A stretch of DNA of 57,919 nucleotides, taken from assembly GCA_025363295.1 (NCBI GenBank), contig JANYEC010000025.1, forward strand, positions 1-57,919, written 5' to 3'. The notes under the pieces are model-generated. The model saw only the letters and a program-made list of their open reading frames with translations, did not search any database and had not been told where the DNA came from. Shown here piece by piece: positions 34,822 to 43,309 of this stretch; positions within the stretch are counted from its first letter, which is position 1, and each line of letters starts with the position of its first letter. This DNA is from Akkermansiaceae bacterium. GTDB taxonomy: Bacteria > Verrucomicrobiota > Verrucomicrobiia > Verrucomicrobiales > Akkermansiaceae. The position numbers were made by a program, and so were the translations under genes.

Positions 34822-36273
34822 ATGCGTGCCCCACCCACTCAGGCCACCTGCTACCGCTGGTCGATATGCTCGCTCCTTTTTTTCGCCACCACGATCAACT
34901 ATCTCGATCGCCAGGTCCTGTCGTTAACGTGGAAGGATTTCATCGTCCCAGAATTCCACTGGAATGACACCCAGTATGGTCTCATCACTGCGTTGTTCTC
35001 GATATTTTACGCAGTGAGCATGCTGTTCGCGGGACCATTCGTGGACTGGCTGGATACAAAAAAAGGTTTCCTTTGGGCCATCGCCGTTTGGTCAGTCGGT
35101 GCCTGTCTTCACGCGCTGTGCGGCATTGCGACATCGGGAATACTTACCGGCACATGGCTCGTGGATTTTGAGGGGGCCCGCCATGCCATCGCAGGAGTTA
35201 ACGATGTCGCTCGAATTGCGAGTGTGAGTGTGTCATTTTTCATTTTCGCGCGATTGGTTCTTGCGATCGGTGAAGCAGGAAACTTCCCTGCGGCGATCAA
35301 GGTGACCGCCGAATATTTCCCCAAGAAGGACCGGGCATTTTCGACCAGTATTTTCAATGCCGGCTCTACCGTAGGCGCACTTGCTGCCCCTCTAATCATT
35401 CCCACCATTGCCAAAGCCATGGGCTGGGAAGCGGCATTCTTGATCATCGGAGCACTCGGTTTCCTATGGATGGGATTCTGGATCTTCTTCTATCACAAGC
35501 CTGGCGTAAATCCCGGTGTGAACGAGCTTGAACTTGCCTATATCCAACAGGATCAACTAACAGACACGGCTGCCGAATTATCCTCGGAAGCAAACGGCAA
35601 AAAGGTATCACTTTCCATCTGCCTGAAATACCGCCAAACGTGGGCCTTCGCGCTCGGCAAGTTTATGACGGACGGGGTATGGTGGTTCTTCCTATTCTGG
35701 ACGCCTGCCTATCTCAGTTCCGTTTATGGAATCAAGTCATCCGACACTGCTGGTAAACTGGCCATCTTCGTGCTTTACTCCATCACCCTGCTCTCGATCG
35801 TCGGTGGCTGGTTACCAGGCTATTTTGTTAGTAAACTGGGCATGAGTCCCTACGCCAGTCGAAAGCGCGCGATGCTCATTTTCGCGTTCATCCCATTGCT
35901 TGCCCTCTTCGCTCAACCGCTCGGCCGCTATTCCTACTGGCTGCCCGTCATTATCATCGGCATCTGCGGAGCCGCGCACCAAGCGTGGTCCGCTAACATC
36001 TTCTCGACGGTGGGCGACATGTTTCCGAAAAAAGCGATTGGCACCGTCACTGGCATTGGCGGCATGGCCGGCGGCATCGGAGCGTTCCTCATCAACATCG
36101 GCTCAGGCCGCCTCTTCGACTATGCGGCCGAGACAAAGATGGTGATCATGAGCTTCCACGGCAAAGAAGCGGGGTATTTCATCATCTTCACGATCTGCGC
36201 GGTCGCCTATCTCATCGGCTGGAGCATCATGCATCTTCTGGTTCCTTCCTATAAGCCCATCACCGATCTCTAA
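34822..36273 (+). CDS. MFS transporter of the anion:cation symporter type (ExuT-like)
   Basis: A 483-residue transporter with about 12 membrane segments. The N-terminus has the ACS-family block TINYLDRQVLSLTWKDFI, then AGPFVDWLDTKKGFLWAIAV, LAIGEAGNFPAAIKVTAEYF and MFPKKAIGTVTGIGGMAGGI. These are typical of hexuronate/tartrate-type carriers, so a sugar acid is the likely substrate. A less usual insert of about 35 residues lies around GTWLVDFEGARHAIAG. It converges on queG with overlapping stop codons (36270-36273). Confidence 0.88.
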   Translation: MRAPPTQATCYRWSICSLLFFATTINYLDRQVLSLTWKDFIVPEFHWNDTQYGLITALFSIFYAVSMLFAGPFVDWLDTKKGFLWAIAVWSVGACLHALCGIATSGILTGTWLVDFEGARHAIAGVNDVARIASVSVSFFIFARLVLAIGEAGNFPAAIKVTAEYFPKKDRAFSTSIFNAGSTVGALAAPLIIPTIAKAMGWEAAFLIIGALGFLWMGFWIFFYHKPGVNPGVNELELAYIQQDQLTDTAAELSSEANGKKVSLSICLKYRQTWAFALGKFMTDGVWWFFLFWTPAYLSSVYGIKSSDTAGKLAIFVLYSITLLSIVGGWLPGYFVSKLGMSPYASRKRAMLIFAFIPLLALFAQPLGRYSYWLPVIIIGICGAAHQAWSANIFSTVGDMFPKKAIGTVTGIGGMAGGIGAFLINIGSGRLFDYAAETKMVIMSFHGKEAGYFIIFTICAVAYLIGWSIMHLLVPSYKPITDL

Positions 36274-37298
36274 CTTTTTATCCGCTCACTGACTCGCCGC
36301 ACGGCCCAACCTGCGTGTTCGGCGATCAATGGGTCGTTATCGATCGCGGCTTTCCGCAGCGCGGGGAGGTCATCCACAGTGCCGGTGTTTCCCAGCGCCA
36401 CGCAGACGTTGCGAAGGAAGCGATTGCGCTTGATGCGTTTGATCGGAGATTTCACAAACAAGGTGCGGAATTCCTCATCGTCGAGATCAAGAAAATCACG
36501 CAAGCGCTTTTTGAAAACGGTGGCTCGCGCATGAAATGTTAGTTCGCGTGACTCAGTGGCGAAACGGTTCCACGGGCAAGCATCTAAGCAATCGTCGCAG
36601 CCGTAGATTCGGTCACCCATCGCGACCCGGAACTCTTCCGGAATCGAGCCCTTATGCTCAATGGTGAGATACGAAATACAACGTCTCGCATCCAGCCGCC
36701 GCGGTGCGGTGATCGCCTGCGTCGGACAAGCCGTGATACAAGCCGTGCATTTCCCGCAGTGATCGCCGAAGGGCGCGTCAGGCGTTAGATCAAGTGTAGT
36801 CAGCAGCTCCGCTAGAAAAAACCAGGTGCCCATGCGCTTATGAATCTGCAGTGTGGATTTGCCGTTCCAACCGAGGCCGGCATCGCTGGCGAAATCGCGC
36901 TCCAGCACCGGTCCTGTATCCACATAGAAACGCTGCGCGCCGCCGAGTGTTTGTAATTTCACATCAAACTCGCGCAGCCGCTTTTCGATTAGATCATGAT
37001 AGTCCTCGTTCCAGGCATACCGCGCGATCCGATAGCCGACCGGTTCCCCCTCAGGAAATGGACTGCGCCCAGGGTAATAGTTCAGTGCCAGACAGATGAT
37101 CGACTTGCATGCAGGCAAGACCTCGCGGGGATCACAGCGCCTTTCCGGCGTACGTTCTAACCACGCCATTTCACCGTGTTTCCCCTCCCCTATCCAATCA
37201 CGGAACAATTCTGCATGAGTCGCCTCTTTCGCCTTCGCGATCCGGCAATCATCGAAGCCCAGCTCCGCTGCCCAAGCTTTCACCTGCTCAAGCATCAA
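36270..37298 (-). CDS. queG: Epoxyqueuosine reductase QueG
   Basis: A 342-residue cobalamin-dependent enzyme. Visible: the N-terminal WLERTPERRCDPREVLPACK, the cobalamin region RYAWNEDYHDLIEKRL and DTGPVLERDFASDAGLGWNG, two 4Fe-4S sites (HCGKCTACITACPTQAI and YGCDDCLDACPWNRF), and a C-terminal HEAT-like stretch. It performs the last step of queuosine synthesis in tRNA. Its ATG overlaps the aroK stop by four bases. Confidence 0.95.
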   Translation of the reverse strand: MMLEQVKAWAAELGFDDCRIAKAKEATHAELFRDWIGEGKHGEMAWLERTPERRCDPREVLPACKSIICLALNYYPGRSPFPEGEPVGYRIARYAWNEDYHDLIEKRLREFDVKLQTLGGAQRFYVDTGPVLERDFASDAGLGWNGKSTLQIHKRMGTWFFLAELLTTLDLTPDAPFGDHCGKCTACITACPTQAITAPRRLDARRCISYLTIEHKGSIPEEFRVAMGDRIYGCDDCLDACPWNRFATESRELTFHARATVFKKRLRDFLDLDDEEFRTLFVKSPIKRIKRNRFLRNVCVALGNTGTVDDLPALRKAAIDNDPLIAEHAGWAVRRVSERIKS

Positions 37299-37846
37299 AG
37301 TTGGTGAGTGAAAAAATAGCGCGCGCTTTCCAAGATGCCTGTCGCCAGCTCACCGCAATCTAGGCCAGATGTCTCGACCTTGAGGTGGGCGGTATCCTGA
37401 TAGAATGGCTTGCGAATCTCCATCAACGCCTCAATCCGAGCCGCAGGGTCAGCCGTATGCAACAGCGGGCGATCTCGATTTCTGCTAGTTCGATCAAGAA
37501 TCACTTGGATCGGTGCATTCAACCAAACGACATAACCCAAATGCCGGAGTAATTTTCGGTTTTGCTCATCGCCGACGACCCCTCCACCCGTCGAGATGAT
37601 TCGCCTTGGGGCAGTAGGGTCATTTAGTTCCTCCAGAAGATTTTTTTCAATACCGCGAAACACCTCTTCTCCATCTTCGGCGAAGATCGCAGCGATCGAT
37701 TTCCCAGCTCGCTGCTCGATCACTTGATCCATGTCCACCAAGGGATAGCCAAGCCGATGATGGAGCTCGCGCCCCACGGTGGATTTTCCGCTCCCCATGA
37801 AGCCGATGAGAACAATGTTCTTCGGTGGGATTACTGATTCGTTCAT
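37295..37846 (-). CDS. aroK: Shikimate kinase
   Basis: About 183 residues from MNESVIPPKNIVLIGFMGSG (ATG 37846; further upstream is open to 37969). The P-loop is GFMGSGKSTVGREL. The shikimate-binding DMDQVIEQRAGKSI, the RGIEKNLLEEL stretch, the GGGVV motif and the LID segment RDRPLLHTA are present. It phosphorylates shikimate in aromatic amino acid synthesis. It is translationally coupled to queG and divergent from the guanidine-type cluster. Confidence 0.95.
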   Translation of the reverse strand: MNESVIPPKNIVLIGFMGSGKSTVGRELHHRLGYPLVDMDQVIEQRAGKSIAAIFAEDGEEVFRGIEKNLLEELNDPTAPRRIISTGGGVVGDEQNRKLLRHLGYVVWLNAPIQVILDRTSRNRDRPLLHTADPAARIEALMEIRKPFYQDTAHLKVETSGLDCGELATGILESARYFFTHQL

Positions 37847-37922
37847 GGCCGCATCTTTAACCATTTTCCGCGTGCCTAGGAACTGGAAAATCTGCGCGAT
37901 TGAAACAAGGCTTATGACGCCA

Positions 37923-37979
37923 GCACCAGAACCGTATGAGCACCAGAGAACTATGGAATCCCTTGGCACGGTGAGTGCT
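37923..37979 (+). promoter_or_regulatory. Sigma-54 promoter with upstream direct repeats, driving the ABC importer operon
   Basis: The sequence TTGGCACG (37963-37970) is a perfect -24 element. GTGA then leads into GTGCT (37975-37979) against the consensus TTGCW, so GG (37965-37966) and GC (37977-37978) are separated by exactly ten bases. The expected start site near 37990 is about 40 bases before the ATG at 38030. Just upstream GCACCAGA occurs twice (37923 and 37940), a possible activator site. No guanidine riboswitch is recognisable. Confidence 0.7.
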
Positions 37980-38029
37980 AAACGATCCTGTTCCGATTTT
38001 TATTTTCGGAGAGAAAACCATCGACCCCC

Positions 38030-39007
38030 ATGAAAAAACGCACGCCCATCCTGCTCGCTTCCTTATTGCTTTTGTCCTCCCTCCTCGGAAAGGCGGAACC
38101 ACTTAAAATCGGATACTCCGACTGGCCCGGCTGGGTCGCATGGGAAATCGGAATCAAAAAAGGCTGGTTTAAGGAAGCGGGCGTGGACGTCGAATTTGTC
38201 TGGATGGATTATGTGAAATCCATGGAAGCCTATGCCGCCGGCAAGCTCGATGCCGTGTGCGTCACGAATGGCGACGCACTCGTCACCGGTGCCACTGGCA
38301 AGCCTTCCGTGTGCGTGCTCTTGAACGATTATTCTAACGGTAACGATATGATCGTGGCAAAGGGAGAATATAAGACACTCAAAGATCTCAAGGGCAAAAC
38401 GATCGCGCTCGAAGAAGGTTTCGTAGAGCATCTCCTCCTTCTCAAAGCGCTCGAACTTAACGGCATGGCCGAAAGCGACATCACGATCAAAAACACACCC
38501 ACTAACAGCACCCCTCAGGTTTTTTCCTCCGGCCAAGTGGATGCAATTGCCGCATGGCAGCCGAACTCCGGACAAGCCCTCAAGTTGGTGCCCGGTTCCA
38601 AAACTGTTTTTTCTTCCAAAGATGTTCCGGGCCTCATCTACGACGGCCTTTTCTGTGATCGCGACAGCGTTAAGGCCCACCGCGCAGAATGGCTCAAGGT
38701 GGTGAAAGTCTGGTTCCGTATCTCAGAATATCTAGCGAAAGAGGATAACATGGACGATGCCCTCGCCATTCTCGCAGAGCGCGTCGGCGTGAAACCTGCG
38801 GAATACGAGCCACTTTTCGCAGGCACTAAGATTCTAACTGCGGCGGAAACGCTGAAGGTTTGGGAAAAAGGCGACGGCCTCAGCTCGATCTATGGTTCCA
38901 CCAAAGTTGTCGATGAGTTCAACGTGAAGTTTAAAGTTTACGAGAAATCCGCTGACATTAGCTCCTATTTCGATCCGACACTCACCAAAGAAGCTCTCGT
39001 TAAATAA
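38030..39007 (+). CDS. ABC transporter substrate-binding protein, urea-carboxylase-region type (probably guanidine)
   Basis: A 325-residue periplasmic binding protein with signal peptide [20 protein letters not shown]. The NMT1/SsuA-type fold begins [20 protein letters not shown], with [40 protein letters not shown] and [16 protein letters not shown]. This matches the binding proteins found beside 'urea carboxylase' genes. Given the DUF1989 pair downstream, guanidine (or a related small cation) is the most likely ligand; this is inference. First gene of the cluster, behind the sigma-54 promoter. Confidence 0.82.
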   Translation: MKKRTPILLASLLLLSSLLGKAEPLKIGYSDWPGWVAWEIGIKKGWFKEAGVDVEFVWMDYVKSMEAYAAGKLDAVCVTNGDALVTGATGKPSVCVLLNDYSNGNDMIVAKGEYKTLKDLKGKTIALEEGFVEHLLLLKALELNGMAESDITIKNTPTNSTPQVFSSGQVDAIAAWQPNSGQALKLVPGSKTVFSSKDVPGLIYDGLFCDRDSVKAHRAEWLKVVKVWFRISEYLAKEDNMDDALAILAERVGVKPAEYEPLFAGTKILTAAETLKVWEKGDGLSSIYGSTKVVDEFNVKFKVYEKSADISSYFDPTLTKEALVK

Positions 39008-39036
39008 ATTTCAGGCTACTCTAACCGTTGATCACC

Positions 39037-40410
39037 ATGAAGTCCCCCGCCGCCGGTCGATGGCTCATGGTCAGGAAGGAGTTGGATCAATCGCGCGCGT
39101 CACTGATCATGGCGCTGTCGTTTTTGCTTCCTCTGATCATCTGGTGTATTGCCTCCTACGGCCCGTGGTGGAAAGCAGCCCGCCAGATCACGGTGTCTTC
39201 TGAAAGTCCACGCTTGCAGAACATTTATTCAGTCGGGGATCGACTCGCTCCGAGCGTTTGGAAGCAGTTCTCGGACACGATCACTCAAGATAACAAAGAA
39301 GTCACTTCTGCGCGAGAAAGCGGACAGCCGGTCGCAGGTTCTGCCCGGCAAAACAAAAAAATTCTCCGTCAGATCTATCCTGCCGCGGTCGCTAACGGAT
39401 GGCTCACCCATGCTCAGGAAATCGACGACGAAGCGATTCGAAAAACGTGGTTGAAACTCGCATCCGGCGAGCTAAAAACAAAAACTCAACCGCTCTCAAA
39501 AGAAAATCTCAACATCATTCGCCAGAATGCGGAAACGCTTTCCAAGGCAGGAGTTGAATACCCAAAGGAAGCGCTCCTCAAACTACTGCCAGAGTCCATC
39601 GAAGAAGTTGCCCGCCCTGTCTATCTGATTCCTCCGGATGTCGTCGCCACCTCGTTCTGGAAAGGAATCACCGCAGGGAAACCCGACGACGGCGAAGCAG
39701 GCGCGGAACGCAAAACCCTGCTCGAGCGTTACGGTGAATCTTGGCGCACGATTGTTCTCGGATTTCTGCTAGCGATTGTCGTGGCCATTCCTATTGGTGT
39801 GCTCGCGGGCACTTTCGATCTGATTTCGAAACTCGTCGAACCCTTCGTCAACTTCTTCAGTTACATGCCCGCCCCGGCATTCGGCGTGGTGCTAATGGCC
39901 ATCTTCGGCCTCGATCTTGGGCCGAAAATTATGCTCGTTTTCCTAGGCACTCTTCCGTCAGCGATTCTTACTATTTCCAAAACCACTCGCGGTCTTGACG
40001 GCTCGCTGCTAGAGGCAGCCCAGACTCTCGGGGCTAACCAAAGACAGCTCATCACCACCGTCGTACTGCCCGGTATTCTACCAAATCTATACAAAGATCT
40101 GCGGCTGCTTTTCGGCACCGCTTGGACTTGGCTAGTGATCGCAGAACTTCTCGGATTCAAAAGCGGCCTCGCCGAAATTATCGACACTCATGGCCGCCGC
40201 TTCCAGTTCGACATCGTTTATCCCGCCATCCTCCTCATTGGCCTCTCCGGCTTTTTCATGGACCAGATCCTTGCTTACCTTGCCCGCTATTTCTTCCCTT
40301 GGGTTGACCAGCCGAAGCAAGGATTCCTCAGTCGGTTTTTCTCCGCCAGAAGTAGAATTCTAGGCCCCTCCTCGCCTCCAGCAGCCGCTACCACACCTGC
40401 TTCTCCATGA
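39037..40410 (+). CDS. ABC transporter permease, urea-carboxylase-region type
   Basis: About 457 residues from ATG 39037 (TTG 39028 is possible). One N-terminal membrane helix ([20 protein letters not shown]) is followed by a soluble insert of about 190 residues, then the BPD permease core from about 235: [40 protein letters not shown], and the EAA loop region [15 protein letters not shown]. The long insert is a feature of this subfamily. Its ATG-stop end overlaps the ATPase start by four bases. Confidence 0.85.
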   Translation: MKSPAAGRWLMVRKELDQSRASLIMALSFLLPLIIWCIASYGPWWKAARQITVSSESPRLQNIYSVGDRLAPSVWKQFSDTITQDNKEVTSARESGQPVAGSARQNKKILRQIYPAAVANGWLTHAQEIDDEAIRKTWLKLASGELKTKTQPLSKENLNIIRQNAETLSKAGVEYPKEALLKLLPESIEEVARPVYLIPPDVVATSFWKGITAGKPDDGEAGAERKTLLERYGESWRTIVLGFLLAIVVAIPIGVLAGTFDLISKLVEPFVNFFSYMPAPAFGVVLMAIFGLDLGPKIMLVFLGTLPSAILTISKTTRGLDGSLLEAAQTLGANQRQLITTVVLPGILPNLYKDLRLLFGTAWTWLVIAELLGFKSGLAEIIDTHGRRFQFDIVYPAILLIGLSGFFMDQILAYLARYFFPWVDQPKQGFLSRFFSARSRILGPSSPPAAATTPASP

Positions 40411-41306
40411 TTGCAGGCCTCTCATACAAAGACCAAGCGCCTGAAGTAAAAGCTCGTTTTGACAAGCTCAAGGCCCGCCCGAAACTGTTGGAAATCTCCG
40501 GTCTTTCCAAACACTTCCACTCGAAGGCAGGTGAAATTGTTGCCCTCCAAGATGTCAATCTAACGGTTCATCGCCGCGAGTTCATGTGCGTGCTCGGTCA
40601 GTCGGGTTGTGGAAAATCCACCCTTATCCGAATTCTAGCAGGTTTAGAAACTCCCAGCGCCGGCCAGGTCCTCGTCGATGGAAATCCAGTCATCGGCCCG
40701 GGTCGAGATCGCGGCATGGTTTTCCAAAGCTACACCTTGTTTCCGTGGCTCACCGTAAAACAGAACGTGATGTATGGCCCGCGCATGGCCGGTAAGGACG
40801 ATTCCACAAACGAAGCGGAGGCCCGCCAATGGCTGGCCCTTGTCGGTCTGGACCAATTTGAGCAGTCCTATCCGCATCAGTTGAGCGGCGGAATGAAGCA
40901 ACGCGCCGCCATCGCCCGCGCCCTCGCCAACGAACCGCGTATCCTACTGATGGACGAACCTTTCGGCGCACTCGATCCGCAAACACGCCAGCAGATGCAG
41001 GCCTACCTCCTTCAAATTTGGAAAAACGTCGATATCACCATCTTCTTCATCACCCACGATCTCGATGAAGCCATTTTTCTATCAGATCGCATCCTCGTGC
41101 TCGATCCACGGCCCGGCCGCATCCGCGAAATTGTAGAGGTGCCAGTCCCCCGCCCGCGCGATCACGAACAGCTCCGGTGCCCGGAATTCCTCGCCACCAA
41201 AAGCCACCTTGAGACCATCATTCACCCAGAAGATTCACATGCGAAGCCCTCATTCGATAAATTGCCGATCGGCCGGATGACCGATGTGAATGACAGCGTC
41301 GAATAA
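40407..41306 (+). CDS. ABC transporter ATP-binding protein (importer)
   Basis: A 299-residue SsuB/TauB-like ATPase. Walker A is [17 protein letters not shown], the Q-loop [14 protein letters not shown], the signature [16 protein letters not shown], Walker [14 protein letters not shown], and the switch His in [13 protein letters not shown]. The N-terminal 30 residues are extra. It energises the importer. The following gap holds the NikR-type operator and probable promoter. Confidence 0.9.
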   Translation: MIAGLSYKDQAPEVKARFDKLKARPKLLEISGLSKHFHSKAGEIVALQDVNLTVHRREFMCVLGQSGCGKSTLIRILAGLETPSAGQVLVDGNPVIGPGRDRGMVFQSYTLFPWLTVKQNVMYGPRMAGKDDSTNEAEARQWLALVGLDQFEQSYPHQLSGGMKQRAAIARALANEPRILLMDEPFGALDPQTRQQMQAYLLQIWKNVDITIFFITHDLDEAIFLSDRILVLDPRPGRIREIVEVPVPRPRDHEQLRCPEFLATKSHLETIIHPEDSHAKPSFDKLPIGRMTDVNDSVE

Positions 41307-41309
41307 TTT

Positions 41310-41365
41310 TTGAGTATGACGATGAGTTTATACTCTTCATACAAATCTCCAGAAATGCTTATACT
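41310..41365 (+). promoter_or_regulatory. NikR-type operator overlapping a likely promoter upstream of the nikR-like gene
   Basis: GTATGA (41314-41319) and TCATAC (41337-41342) form the E. coli NikR half-site pair with a 17-base spacer (16 in E. coli). A TATACT at 41360-41365 with TTCATA at 41336-41341 (18-base spacer) is a plausible promoter, so the right half-site covers the -35. A second dyad GAGTAT-N12-ATACTC (41312-41335) is nested in it. Half-sites are seen directly; function is inferred. Confidence 0.65.
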
Positions 41366-41394
41366 TCTGAGCTTTCCGCTGTTACACCCAGCGC

Positions 41395-41871
41395 ATGGCA
41401 AAAGTGCGCACGAATTCAGAAACCACCGCTCATCGGGTGACGATCTCCATCCCGGATGCCCTTCACTGCCAGTTCGAGGAGCTGATGACCGAGCGCGGTT
41501 TCGTGAATCGCTCCCAAGCCATCGCCGAGGTGCTCACCCAGCACATTGCGGATTACTACAGCCTCAAAGGAAACACGCTCATGGCCGGCACCATCACCCT
41601 TTTTTACGATCACAAAAGGCCGGGCATCAAACAACATATCTCGGACATTCAGCACGAGCACATCCGCGAGGTGATCAGTTCGCTCCACGTGCTTTTGCAG
41701 AACACCTGCACCATGGAAGTGATTCTTGTCCAAGGTGCCTCTAAACGACTCCGCCAAATCGCTAACAGACTGTTAGCAGTTAAAGGCGTGATGTCCGGGC
41801 GGCTTAATCTGACCCGCACACTCCTCCCCCAAATCCAAACCAAAGCAGACGAAGAGGACGCAGGTTCCTAA
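41395..41871 (+). CDS. nikR: NikR-family ribbon-helix-helix regulator with altered nickel site
   Basis: A 158-residue RHH-ACT protein. The N-terminal ribbon [19 protein letters not shown] and [13 protein letters not shown] match NikR, including Arg and Thr/Ser positions that read the operator. The C-terminal domain keeps His87 (QHEH) and His98 (LHV), the equivalents of E. coli H76 and H87. The other two high-affinity ligands differ: E. coli H89 is Leu100, and the C95 position is Thr106 with a Cys one residue earlier (Cys105). The shift is as I align it by eye. It may sense another metal or ligand. It sits between the importer and the degradation genes. Confidence 0.85.
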   Translation: MAKVRTNSETTAHRVTISIPDALHCQFEELMTERGFVNRSQAIAEVLTQHIADYYSLKGNTLMAGTITLFYDHKRPGIKQHISDIQHEHIREVISSLHVLLQNTCTMEVILVQGASKRLRQIANRLLAVKGVMSGRLNLTRTLLPQIQTKADEEDAGS

Positions 41872-41891
41872 AGTTAATATCTCTCCAATCC

Positions 41892-42608
41892 ATGACTCCC
41901 CTTGTCTCTACAATACTCCACGGCGCGGGCATGTGGTCCGCCGTCGTCTCGCGCGGCAAACGCCTCCGACTCACCGATCTCGACGGTGGGTCGAACGTGG
42001 GCATGCTTCTCTATAATGCGCTCGAACGCACCGAACGCTACAACATGCCAGACACGCTCAAGGGCCAACACATTTTCTATCTGCGTGTGCCCTACTGCCT
42101 GCACTCGGACATGGGACGCCTGTTAGCATCGATCACGCAGGACAGTGTTGGCTGGCATGACACCGTTTGCGGTCATTCGGATGCGGCCCATGTGCTTGCG
42201 AAGTATGGGAAGAACGACTATCAGAAATCCCGCAACGATTGGAACCGCAATGGCCGCGATTGTTTTCTAATCGAAATGGCCAAATGGGGACTCGGAAAAA
42301 AGGATCTTGTGCCAAACCTCAATTTTTTCAGCAAGGTCGTCTCCGATGAGGCAGGGAAACTCTCCTTCATCCCCGGAAACTCGGAGCTTGGAGATAGCAT
42401 CGAACTCCGTTTTGAAATCGACACCCTCGTCGTCCTCAACACCTGTCAACACCCGCTCGATCCTGATTCGATCTATCGTCATCGCAACGTGAAACTCGAA
42501 GTTTTCAGCGGCGAGCCACCTACACTCGACGATCCATCATTCACCGTTCGTCCAGAGAACTTCCGTGCCTGGGAAAACAACCAAATCTATCATAATCTCC
42601 GCTTCTGA
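41892..42608 (+). CDS. DUF1989 protein, carboxyguanidine deiminase subunit (formerly urea-amidolyase-associated protein)
   Basis: A 238-residue member of the DUF1989/UAAP family. Conserved parts: [64 protein letters not shown] and [13 protein letters not shown]. In other bacteria two such proteins form the carboxyguanidine deiminase CgdAB, giving allophanate and ammonia. The stop TGA and the next gene's ATG share a base (TGATG), so the pair is translationally coupled, as expected for subunits of one enzyme. Which of CgdA/CgdB this is I cannot say. Confidence 0.85.
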   Translation: MTPLVSTILHGAGMWSAVVSRGKRLRLTDLDGGSNVGMLLYNALERTERYNMPDTLKGQHIFYLRVPYCLHSDMGRLLASITQDSVGWHDTVCGHSDAAHVLAKYGKNDYQKSRNDWNRNGRDCFLIEMAKWGLGKKDLVPNLNFFSKVVSDEAGKLSFIPGNSELGDSIELRFEIDTLVVLNTCQHPLDPDSIYRHRNVKLEVFSGEPPTLDDPSFTVRPENFRAWENNQIYHNLRF

Positions 42609-43261
42609 TGACTGAAAGCACACTCCAATCCGAGACCGCCATCTTCCGCGAAGTCATTCCCGCTGGCGACTGGTGGGTTCATGAAATCAAAAAGGGCCAG
42701 ACCCTGCGCATCCTCGACCTCGAGGGAAACCAAGCTGCCGACACGCTCTTCTTCAGTGCTACCGATCCAACAGAGCGCTACAGTGCCGATCGCACGATCC
42801 AGGAACAGGCCGCGCTTTATCTAACTACCGGCACCCAGCTGATGAGTACAGAAGGCAACCCGCTGCTCACCATCACTGCCGACACTTGCGGCCGCCATGA
42901 CATGCTCGGCGGAGCCTGCTCCCGCGAGTCCAACACCATGCGCTACTCCCACGACAAGGAATGCATGCACGCCTGTCGCGATAGTTTCATCCGTGGTGCG
43001 CAGGAATGGAACGTCGAACTCACCAAGCGCGACCTCGGTCCTAACATTAATTTCTTCATGAACGTGCCCGTCTCCCCCGATGGCGGACTCACCTTCGCCG
43101 ATGGGATTTCAGCTCCTGGAAGATATGTCGAGATGGGCGCAGAGATGGATGTTGTCTGTTTGATTTCAAATTGTCCCCAACTCAACAACCCCTGCAACGG
43201 TTGGAATCCGACGCCCGTGGAGGTCTTCGTCTTCACGGACCGTGAAATTCATTTCGCCTGA
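42608..43261 (+). CDS. DUF1989 protein, second carboxyguanidine deiminase subunit
   Basis: A 217-residue second DUF1989 member. Conserved parts: [60 protein letters not shown] with its Cys/His/Asp set typical of metal sites, and [13 protein letters not shown]. It forms the expected heteromer with the preceding product. The last residues (TDREIHFA and stop) are encoded by the left arm of a REP-like inverted repeat, an odd reuse of a repeat as coding sequence. Confidence 0.85.
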   Translation: MTESTLQSETAIFREVIPAGDWWVHEIKKGQTLRILDLEGNQAADTLFFSATDPTERYSADRTIQEQAALYLTTGTQLMSTEGNPLLTITADTCGRHDMLGGACSRESNTMRYSHDKECMHACRDSFIRGAQEWNVELTKRDLGPNINFFMNVPVSPDGGLTFADGISAPGRYVEMGAEMDVVCLISNCPQLNNPCNGWNPTPVEVFVFTDREIHFA

Positions 43262-43300
43262 ATGCCTCACCCCACACAGGCGAAATAAATTTCGCGGTCC
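43237..43300. repeat. Inverted pair of REP-like palindromes (family C) between the deiminase and carboxylase genes
   Basis: Left arm 43237-43260 begins ggaccgtgaaattcatttcg; right arm 43277-43300 is its inverted copy with 22 of 24 positions matching, across a 16-base loop. The left arm lies in the end of the upstream gene and the right arm ends 9 bases before the carboxylase ATG. The RNA hairpin could stabilise or attenuate the message. Confidence 0.85.
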
Positions 43301-43309
43301 ATTCATCTC

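Noticed and set aside
37934..37939. GTATGA as a second NikR operator in front of the importer
   Set aside because: Only one half-site; no TCATAC partner at 16-17 bases.
37847..38029. Possible guanidine riboswitch (ykkC, mini-ykkC or type III) upstream of the importer
   Set aside because: None of the consensus elements I know is present; cctaggaac is only a superficial likeness. The sigma-54 promoter explains the region better.
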